A DNA stretch of 12,648 nucleotides, taken from positions 1 through 12,648 of the forward strand of contig JASFVG010000091.1 of NCBI GenBank assembly GCA_050049955.1, written 5' to 3'. Source of the DNA: SKLM01 sp050049955. GTDB taxonomy: Bacteria; Chloroflexota; Anaerolineae; B4-G1. Both the position numbers and the translations under genes were made by a program. Positions 6,969 to 12,648 of this stretch are shown piece by piece; position 1 is the stretch's first letter; each line of letters begins with the position of its first letter. The notes beneath the pieces are model-generated. The model did not search any database and was not told the origin of the DNA. It worked only from the letters and a program-made list of their open reading frames with translations.

Positions 6969-7487
6969 GTGACGAGAGAAGTCAGCATTCCGATCACCGA
7001 CGGTGAGTATCAGGTGGTGTTCCCCGAGAGGTGCATCTATTGCGGAGCACCCTCAGACCGGCGGCTGCGGAAGACGGTGAGCGCCGGTAGCGGCCGGCGA
7101 ACGCGGTTTGCGACGCTGGACGTGCCGTACTGCGCCAAGCATGCCCAACTGTCGAGGCGAAATGCCCGGATACTGAACCTGGGATGGGTGGCCATTCTCC
7201 TGTTCAGTTGCTGCGTCATATTCGGCGTGACGACGAGTATCAATCGAAATCCGCCGGTATGGCTGTGGGTGGTCCTGGCGCTGATCGCGGGCGTCCTGGC
7301 GTTCGCTGGCGCACGGATGCTCCGCGTTCTGCTGGGCCGATCGAATCAGTCGATGGCCGATATGCTGGACAGCAGCCACCTGGGCCTGAAGGCGGAACTG
7401 GCCGGCGACGAGATCATTCTCACGTTCGCCAACGATGAGATGGCGGAGGAATTCGCCCAGCTGAACGGGAGGCCCATGGGCACGTGA
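6969..7487 (+). CDS. Uncharacterised two-helix membrane protein with zinc-ribbon-like N-terminus
   Basis: I do not recognise a named family. The 172-aa protein has an N-terminal soluble part with C22-IY-C25 and C55-AK-H58, a CxxC...CxxH arrangement suited to binding one zinc. Two hydrophobic helices follow (about 71-90 and 96-117) with a short polar turn, so both termini face the same side, probably the cytoplasm. The C-terminal part (about 136-166) contains LKAELAGDEIILTFANDEMAEEFAQLNG; its F-N-D-x-x-A-x-x-F-x-x-x-N pattern resembles the tails of other small zinc-ribbon membrane proteins of unknown function. The GTG at 6969 is preceded by GGGAGGG with a 4-base spacer. The gene ends 117 bases before the beta-helix gene on the same strand. 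It may share a transcript with that gene, but I see no evidence of a joint role. Confidence 0.75.
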   Translation: MTREVSIPITDGEYQVVFPERCIYCGAPSDRRLRKTVSAGSGRRTRFATLDVPYCAKHAQLSRRNARILNLGWVAILLFSCCVIFGVTTSINRNPPVWLWVVLALIAGVLAFAGARMLRVLLGRSNQSMADMLDSSHLGLKAELAGDEIILTFANDEMAEEFAQLNGRPMGT

Positions 7488-7591
7488 GGCAGCGCCATCT
7501 TCCGCCCGGAGAGTAAGGCGGCCCAAGTGGACGAGCCGTGAGGACGAATGGCAGCTGGGCCCTCCGCAGCCCAAACAGAACATAGCGCCCG

Positions 7592-7598
7592 AGGAGGT
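7592..7598 (+). promoter_or_regulatory. Shine-Dalgarno that fixes the GTG start of the large beta-helix gene
   Basis: AGGAGGT lies six bases before the GTG at 7605 and rules out the in-frame ATG at 7548. The downstream paralogue has the same AGGAGGTCT block (from 11682) with the same 6-base spacing, so the leader was duplicated together with the gene. Confidence 0.85.
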
Positions 7599-7604
7599 CT
7601 TATC

Positions 7605-10600
7605 GTGGATCGAAGGATACGTTCCATCGGTATCGTGTTGCTCACAGCGCTCCTGTCGGCCTTAGGTATCACAGGCTTGCTTGCGCTCGCTTTGCCGCCG
7701 GAATCGGCCCCGGAGAAGGTGACTGTCTTGTACGTGGACGACGATACCTGTCCTGCAGTTGGGTTCGGGACCGACGTCGACCCCTATTGCCGGCTCCAGG
7801 ATGCAGTGGATGCGGCGAACGACGGCTCGGAGATCCGTGTCGCGGTCGGCTCTTACACGGGAACCGAGACCGTGCTAGACGCACGCACCGGCTACACCTA
7901 CACTCAGGTAGTCGCCATCACGAAGAGCCTGGCGCTTCGCGGCGGGTACGATGCTGACGCCTGGAGCGCCGCTCCCGACCCATCGGCTCACCCCACCCTG
8001 ATCGATGCCCAGCGGCAAGGCCGCGGCATTTCCATCGTCGGCACATCCACAGATTGGCTATCGGTGACCATTGACGGCTTCACAATTACGGGCGGTGACT
8101 ACACCGGCCTCGGCAACCCCGCAGGCGGAGGCTGGCAGGTGTGCCAGGCGGCCGAGGGAGCAGATTGCGGCGGCGGACTCTACGCCACCCAGAGCGCCCT
8201 CCTACTACGAAACAGTATCATCACAGACAACATCGCCGGCGACCACGACAATAGTGCCGGGGGGGGCATCTACGTATTGACTGTCCCGCCTGACGGCCAA
8301 GATATCCGCATCGAGAACTGTCTGATCGCCAACAACAGCGCCCTAGGAAGTGACAGCGAGGGAGGTGGGATCTACATGTACGGTCTCCCTTGCCCTCTTA
8401 CGATCACCCGCAGCACACTCCAGAACAACAGAGCTAGCGGGCGGGGCGGCGGGATGAGATTGAACAACACAGCGCATGCCCGAGTGGCTATTGAGAATAC
8501 CGACTTCATCAGCAATGCCACCGCGGCTCACGCAGGCGGCGGTGCATTCATCCCCGTGAACAGGAATGGCGAAGCGCTGGTCATGGACCGGGCGCGTTTC
8601 CTGGGCAACCGGGCCGACGGATCGGGAGGGGCAGCACTTGCCGTAGAACTGCCCGGACCCTACAGTCCTCGGGCCCGGCTGACGAATCTCGTCTTTGGCG
8701 GCAACCGGAACGACTCTGGCCCCGTGCTCAGCATTCTCAACCTCACTAGCGCCAGGCAGTTCCAGGTTGACATGGCGCACATCACGGCGGCGGACAACGA
8801 GGCGCCAACGTTCCTGCGTGCCGCGGCGTGGGGGACGAACAACCGCCTGACGACCACGCTGACCAATACGTTGCTGGTTTCCTTCACACACGGATTTGTG
8901 GGCTCGGTAGGGCTTGACGGGCAAGCCGTGATCCGGCATGCAAACACGCTGGCCGACGGCGTGGTCACCCTGCACCACGCGCAAGACGGGTCCCCCACCT
9001 TTGAGGCGGTCAATCCGCTGAGCGGCGATGCCAGACTGGACAGCAGCTACCATCTGCTAGCTGGCTCGGACGCCATCGACGCCGGCGTGGACGCGGGCGT
9101 TGCCGTGGACATCGACGGTGGTTTCCGGCCGCAGGGCGCCGAACCCGACGTCGGCGCCGACGAACTTGATTACCCCACCACATCGCCAGACAGTCTGTCT
9201 GTCTCAGGGCCCGGGGCAGTGGCTGCCAATGTAGATGCAGGCTTCTCGGCGGCTGTCAGCCCGATCACGGCGACGGCGCCGTTCACGTATGTGTGGCAAT
9301 CAACTGACCTCGAGTGGGTGACACACACCCTCCGGAGTGCCGGTGACTCGGTCAAGTTTGAATGGAGTACGCCAGGCGACAAGGTCATCACCGTAACGGC
9401 GAGCAACGGGTTTGGGACGGTGACCGACACTCACTCCGTTCAGGTGAGTGGCGTTCCCATACTGCACATCAGCAAGGAGGGCCCTGCCGAAGCCCTGGTG
9501 GGCGCCCCTATTACCTATACTCTGACAATCACCAACTCTGGGGTGGCTGCGGCACAAGGTTTGGTCGTGACCGACACTGTGCCCAGCGGGGCCAACTACG
9601 TCAGCGGCGGGACGCGAGTGGGCGGTGAGGTGTGGTGGGACGTCTCGAGTCTTGCAGCCAACGGTGCTGTTGAAGAGTTGAGCTTCGTGGTCACTGCGAC
9701 CGACACCATTGCCAACGATTCGTATCGTGTGACCGCGAGCGGCGGGCACACGGCCACTGGCACGGTTCCGGTGGTAACGGTTGTCGGCATCCCCGACCTG
9801 TCCATCACCAAGGCGGGGCCATACGCTGCCAACGCAGGCGATCCGGTGAGCTACAACCTGACGCTGCTAAACAACGGTGCTGTGGCGGCAACACATCTCG
9901 TCGTCACCGACACTATTCCAACTGGCGCCACCTATATCAGCGGCGGCACCCTGGTGGGGGAGGAGGTCCGCTGGACGGTCGCCAGCCTGCCGCCAAATGG
10001 TGGCGAGACCCAGGTGTCCCTCGTCCTCACTGCAGATCAGACGATCACCAACACCGATTATGGTGTCATTGCCGACGGCGGCTTCGGCAGCATGGGAGTT
10101 GACTCTGTGACCACTATCATTGGGCCTGCCGGAACCCGTTTCGTAGCCCCGCACGGCATCGACGGCCTGAATCCATGCACCGAGAGCGACACGCCGTGTG
10201 CCACCCTCCAGCATGCAGCGAACGTTGTCGGCGAGGGTGATGAGATTCGCGTGGCGGCCGGCACCTACGGCGGTACACAGACGGTGGTGGACGCACGGAC
10301 GGGCTACACCTACACCCAGGTGGTGTTCGTCGACAAAGACCTCACCTTGCGCGGCGGCTATGACTCGCAGGACTGGAGCGCCGAGCCTGATCCCACCGCC
10401 CATCCAACCATCATCAATGCCCAGCGAAGTGGTAGAGGTGTCTCGCTGGTCGGCTCCTCCTTCACCGACATCCCCTCAGTGACTATTGACGGCTTCACCA
10501 TCACTGGCGGGGACTACACCGGCCTCGGCAACCCTCCCGGCGCAGGCTGGCAGGTGTGCCACGCCGGCGAGGGCGTAGACTGCGGCGGCGGTCTCTACGC

Positions 10601-11618
10601 CACCTGGAGCACCCTCCTGCTCCGCAACAGCATCATCACCGACAACGTCGCCAGCTACAACGACGATAGTCACGGCGGCGGTCTCTACGCATTCGAAGTC
10701 CCCCAGACGACCCCGGGCATCCGCATCGAGAACTCTCTGATCGCCGGCAACAGCGCACCAGCGACTGGTGGCGAAGGCGGCGGAATCTTCATCGATGGCC
10801 TCCATAGCACGCTTGCGATCAGCCGTAGCGTGCTGCGAGACAACCACGCTGACAGCCGAGGAGGCGGAATACGGCTTAACAACACTTCGTGGTGTCTGGT
10901 CAAGATTGCGGAGACGGATTTCGTCCGCAACGCAAGCCAATCCGGCCCAGGGGGCGCTGCTTTCATCCCTCTTGACGCTGATGGTGATGTCCTGACGATG
11001 GATCGAGTCCGCTTCCAGGACAACCAGGCTGACAATTCCGGCGCCGCGCTCCAACTGGAGGTGCCCGGCCCCTACGCCCCACACGCCCGACTGACCAATC
11101 TCCTCCTCTCCGGCAACCGCAGTGGCTCTGGGTCGGTCGTCTACACCTATAGCCCCAGGGAAAGCCTGGAAATTGAGATGGCGCACGTCACCGCGGCAGA
11201 GAACGACGCTCCTCGTTTCCTCTATGCCCTGGCTTGGGGATCCAATCACTGGCTCACCGTAACCCTGACCAACACCCTCGTCTTCTCATCAGAACACGCC
11301 TTCAGTGCGTCTGAGGGGAGCGGTGGCCAGGTCTTCATCCGGCATACGAACACGCTGACGGACGACGTCACCGCGCTGCACCAACCGGTCGGCGGGGACC
11401 CCACCTTCGAGGCAGTCAACCCGCTGAGCGGCGATGCCAGACTGGACAGCTCCTACCACCTGCGACCGGGCTCGGACGCCATCGACGCCGGGGTGGACAC
11501 AGGGGTTGCAGTGGACATTGACGGGGACTCCCGGATCGAATACGCTCCCCCGGACATCGGTGCGGATGAGTTCACCATCTACCGCGTGTTCCTGCCGCTG
11601 GTCCAGCGCAGCCATTAG
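7605..11618 (+). CDS. Large secreted protein: beta-helix / PKD-like / 2x DUF11 / beta-helix with C-terminal FLPLVQR tail
   Basis: A 1337-aa predicted surface or secreted protein. Residues 1-30 are a signal or anchor segment (basic start, long hydrophobic run). Module 1 (43-520) is a right-handed parallel beta-helix of the 'choice-of-anchor Q' kind: it opens YVDDDTC, has repeated I-x-N/S...GGGIY coils and closes SDAIDAG ... DVGADE. A PKD-like domain (about 528-615, TYVWQ ... GDKVITVTASNGFG) and two DUF11 repeats (618-727 and 729-839, each with VTDT-x-P-x-GA-x-Y-x-SGGT) follow. Module 2 (846-1322) is a second full beta-helix, collinear with module 1. The chain ends YRVFLPLVQRSH. Paired cysteines (C49/C61; C180/C188; C985/C993) suggest disulfides outside the cell. 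Beta-helices of this type often bind or cleave polysaccharides or act as adhesins; no catalytic site is evident, so adhesion or a structural role is inference. The GTG start is set by AGGAGGT. Confidence 0.9.
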   Translation: MDRRIRSIGIVLLTALLSALGITGLLALALPPESAPEKVTVLYVDDDTCPAVGFGTDVDPYCRLQDAVDAANDGSEIRVAVGSYTGTETVLDARTGYTYTQVVAITKSLALRGGYDADAWSAAPDPSAHPTLIDAQRQGRGISIVGTSTDWLSVTIDGFTITGGDYTGLGNPAGGGWQVCQAAEGADCGGGLYATQSALLLRNSIITDNIAGDHDNSAGGGIYVLTVPPDGQDIRIENCLIANNSALGSDSEGGGIYMYGLPCPLTITRSTLQNNRASGRGGGMRLNNTAHARVAIENTDFISNATAAHAGGGAFIPVNRNGEALVMDRARFLGNRADGSGGAALAVELPGPYSPRARLTNLVFGGNRNDSGPVLSILNLTSARQFQVDMAHITAADNEAPTFLRAAAWGTNNRLTTTLTNTLLVSFTHGFVGSVGLDGQAVIRHANTLADGVVTLHHAQDGSPTFEAVNPLSGDARLDSSYHLLAGSDAIDAGVDAGVAVDIDGGFRPQGAEPDVGADELDYPTTSPDSLSVSGPGAVAANVDAGFSAAVSPITATAPFTYVWQSTDLEWVTHTLRSAGDSVKFEWSTPGDKVITVTASNGFGTVTDTHSVQVSGVPILHISKEGPAEALVGAPITYTLTITNSGVAAAQGLVVTDTVPSGANYVSGGTRVGGEVWWDVSSLAANGAVEELSFVVTATDTIANDSYRVTASGGHTATGTVPVVTVVGIPDLSITKAGPYAANAGDPVSYNLTLLNNGAVAATHLVVTDTIPTGATYISGGTLVGEEVRWTVASLPPNGGETQVSLVLTADQTITNTDYGVIADGGFGSMGVDSVTTIIGPAGTRFVAPHGIDGLNPCTESDTPCATLQHAANVVGEGDEIRVAAGTYGGTQTVVDARTGYTYTQVVFVDKDLTLRGGYDSQDWSAEPDPTAHPTIINAQRSGRGVSLVGSSFTDIPSVTIDGFTITGGDYTGLGNPPGAGWQVCHAGEGVDCGGGLYATWSTLLLRNSIITDNVASYNDDSHGGGLYAFEVPQTTPGIRIENSLIAGNSAPATGGEGGGIFIDGLHSTLAISRSVLRDNHADSRGGGIRLNNTSWCLVKIAETDFVRNASQSGPGGAAFIPLDADGDVLTMDRVRFQDNQADNSGAALQLEVPGPYAPHARLTNLLLSGNRSGSGSVVYTYSPRESLEIEMAHVTAAENDAPRFLYALAWGSNHWLTVTLTNTLVFSSEHAFSASEGSGGQVFIRHTNTLTDDVTALHQPVGGDPTFEAVNPLSGDARLDSSYHLRPGSDAIDAGVDTGVAVDIDGDSRIEYAPPDIGADEFTIYRVFLPLVQRSH
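7731..9164 (+). repeat. Beta-helix module 1 (intragenic repeat, copy 1)
   Basis: Residues 43-520 of the large protein. It matches module 2 along its whole length (478 against 477 residues) with only very small gaps, and by eye well over half the residues are identical. The opening YVDDDTCPAVGFGTDVDPYC differs from module 2 but is nearly the same as the opening of the next gene. Confidence 0.85.
9015..9044 (+). repeat. 30-bp exact direct repeat, copy 1 (partner 11421-11450)
   Basis: Both copies encode PLSGDARLDS near the end of a beta-helix module and are identical at all 30 bases, including wobble positions. They lie 2406 bp apart in the same orientation and frame. Recombination between them would remove PKD, DUF11 and one module cleanly in frame. 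Confidence 0.85.
9456..9785 (+). repeat. DUF11 repeat 1
   Basis: Residues 618-727 of the large protein. It contains YTLTITNSGVAAAQGLVVTD and then VPSGANYVSGGT, the usual DUF11 pattern of an immunoglobulin-like extracellular spacer domain. Confidence 0.85.
9789..10121 (+). repeat. DUF11 repeat 2
   Basis: Residues 729-839 of the large protein. It contains YNLTLLNNGAVAATHLVVTD and then IPTGATYISGGT, aligning with repeat 1 without large gaps. The pair probably works as a stalk between the two beta-helices. Confidence 0.85.
10305..10364 (+). repeat. 60-bp patch shared with the downstream paralogue (11983-12042)
   Basis: The two 60-base stretches differ at one base (A against G in a lysine codon). 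They encode YTYTQVVFVDKDLTLRGGYD. The matching part of module 1 (about 7901-7960) differs at many positions, including TTCGTCGAC against GCCATCACG. Confidence 0.9.
11421..11450 (+). repeat. 30-bp exact direct repeat, copy 2 (partner 9015-9044)
   Basis: Identical to the copy at 9015-9044 over 30 bases, encoding PLSGDARLDS at the same place in module 2. Confidence 0.85.
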
Positions 11619-11694
11619 TACTAGCGAGACGCGGAAAGGGCAGCCGACCTATCGTCTGACCCTATTGGGGCGTTGCAGCCCAGGAGGTCTCCTA

Positions 11695-12648
11695 ATGCAT
11701 CGCAAGCTACTCGCAATCACCGCTGGGGCGCTGACCGGCTTCCTGCTCGTCGGTGCCATCACGCTACTGCCAGCCCTGGCCTCTTCCCGAGTAGCTCCGG
11801 CGACCGACGGGGCCATCGTCTATGTGGACGACGACACCTGCCCCGCGGCTGGGTCGGGGACCGACGTAGACCCCTACTGTAGGATTCAGGACGCGGTGGA
11901 CACAGTCGCCGAGGGCGGCGAGGTTCGGGTCGCGGCCGGGACCTACACGGGTAGTCAGATGGTTGTAGACACCCGCACTGGGTACACCTACACCCAGGTG
12001 GTGTTCGTCGACAAGGACCTCACCTTGCGCGGCGGCTATGACGCCGCTGACTGGGCCGCCGACCCCGACCCGGTGGCCAATCCGACCGTGATTGACGCGC
12101 AGCGGAGTGGTCGAGGGGTCTCCATCGTCGGAACCGTGAGCGACAATCCACTCGTCACTCTGGACGGCTTCACCATCACCGGGGGCGACTACACCGGGCT
12201 GCACAATGCCGCCGAGTACTACTATGACCGAGGCGGCGGGCTCTACGCACGGCGCAGCGGTCTGTCGCTGCTCAACTGCACGGTCGTTGACAACATCGGT
12301 GGCCGACACAAGCACAGCGAGGGAGGCGGCATCTACATCCAGGAGATCTACAATGAGGTGCTGATCGAGAACACCAGTGTCATCAGCAACAGCACCCCTG
12401 GCAGCTCTGGCTATGGGGCTGGCATCTTCATCAGCGGGGCCTATGCCCCGATCACCATCACCCGGTCCGTGATCCAGGATAACCATGCCAGCCACGCGTT
12501 CGCTGCCATAGCCCTCTACAGTGGGGATGCGCCCCTGACCTTCACCGAGACCGACGTAAGAGGGAACAGGACTGAGACCCACGGTATCGTCTATCTGCAG
12601 CTGAGCACCGACACGCGGTCCTCAGTATGGACCGGGTCCGATTCCTGG
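11695..12648 (+). CDS. Second secreted beta-helix protein, paralogue of the preceding gene; runs off the right edge, probable frameshift near 12614
   Basis: The 318 visible codons start at an ATG with AGGAGGT six bases upstream. Residues 1-29 are a clear signal peptide (basic MHRK, hydrophobic core, ALA|S cleavage site). YVDDDTCPAAGSGTDVDPYC begins at residue 43, exactly as in the upstream protein, and the beta-helix continues through GYTYTQVVFVDKDLTLRGGYD, DGFTITGGDYTGL, GGGLYA, EGGGIYI and ETDVRGN. The cysteine loop seen in modules 1 and 2 (WQVC ... DCGGG) is replaced by a Tyr-rich segment without cysteine. After about residue 306 the frame gives no match, but the frame starting at 12615 reads VLSMDRVRFL, which matches VLTMDRVRF of module 2. 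A lost G in CGGGTC at about 12614-12618 would explain this. It may be a pseudogene, a phase-variable gene or a sequencing error. It lies 76 bases after the first gene and is likely co-transcribed. Confidence 0.85.
   Translation, partial: MHRKLLAITAGALTGFLLVGAITLLPALASSRVAPATDGAIVYVDDDTCPAAGSGTDVDPYCRIQDAVDTVAEGGEVRVAAGTYTGSQMVVDTRTGYTYTQVVFVDKDLTLRGGYDAADWAADPDPVANPTVIDAQRSGRGVSIVGTVSDNPLVTLDGFTITGGDYTGLHNAAEYYYDRGGGLYARRSGLSLLNCTVVDNIGGRHKHSEGGGIYIQEIYNEVLIENTSVISNSTPGSSGYGAGIFISGAYAPITITRSVIQDNHASHAFAAIALYSGDAPLTFTETDVRGNRTETHGIVYLQLSTDTRSSVWTGSDSW

Larger units (their letters stand above)
10140..11570 (+). repeat. Beta-helix module 2 (intragenic repeat, copy 2)
   Basis: Residues 846-1322 of the large protein. 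It opens with FVAPHGIDGLNPC ... TPCATLQHA, a different and common 'choice-of-anchor Q' opening, and then follows module 1 closely from VRVAAGTY-like residues to DIGADE. In the TYTQVV...LRGGYD stretch its DNA is far closer to the next gene than to module 1. Confidence 0.85.

Noticed and set aside
7548..7604. Upstream ATG at 7548 as start of the large beta-helix protein
   Set aside because: The AGGAGGT before the GTG at 7605 and the paralogue's matching leader place the start at 7605.
8343..9053. Minus-strand open frames of 178-272 codons at 8343-9053, 9867-10403, 10476-11249 and 11764-12582
   Set aside because: They recur at matching places because the sense strand encodes repeated modules; they resemble each other only as mirror images of those repeats and carry no ribosome-binding sites.
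7605..12648. CRISPR array or mobile element behind the repeats
   Set aside because: The repeats are protein-coding modules hundreds of codons long, without regular short spacers, transposase genes or terminal inverted repeats.

Overview
The window is GC-rich bacterial DNA with tightly packed genes. It probably comes from a Chloroflexota (Anaerolineae-type) genome or metagenome bin. The taxonomic guess rests on family knowledge: large secreted beta-helix proteins of the 'YVDDDT ... DAIDAG' type joined to DUF11 repeats, a C-terminal tail of the form FLPLVQR, and a LysM/L,D-transpeptidase protein. No rRNA or housekeeping marker in the window confirms it.

Left half (1-5412), all on the minus strand. 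In transcription order: a TetR-family regulator (4813-5412); an NAD(P)-dependent epimerase/SDR protein (3807-4811) one base after it, so an operon; a membrane-anchored penicillin-acylase-family Ntn hydrolase (1234-3660) with its own strong sigma70-type promoter; a RidA-family imine deaminase with an unusual cysteine-rich tail (662-1081); and a UbiE/MenG-type quinone methyltransferase cut by the left edge (1-609). The TetR promoter carries a perfect 6-2-6 palindrome just downstream of its -10 box, which points to autorepression of the TetR-epimerase pair.

Centre (5413-7487). A divergent intergenic region has one promoter facing each way. To its right, on the plus strand, lies a secreted protein with two LysM domains and a YkuD L,D-transpeptidase domain (5590-6378). 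A 590-bp GC-rich gap without a convincing gene follows, holding several stem-loops and a 15-bp tandem duplication. Next is a small unrecognised protein with a zinc-ribbon-like CxxC...CxxH head and two membrane helices (6969-7487).

Right part (7605-12648), plus strand. Two paralogous secreted beta-helix proteins lie in tandem behind the same Shine-Dalgarno block. The first is complete (1337 aa): beta-helix module 1, a PKD-like domain, two DUF11 repeats, beta-helix module 2 (collinear with module 1), and the FLPLVQR tail. The second begins at 11695 and leaves the window. Its reading frame appears to slip near 12614, because the conserved VLxMDRVRF motif continues in another frame. A near-identical 60-bp patch shared by module 2 and the second gene, but not by module 1, suggests recent copying between them. 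This tandem, recombining surface-protein locus is the most interesting part of the window.
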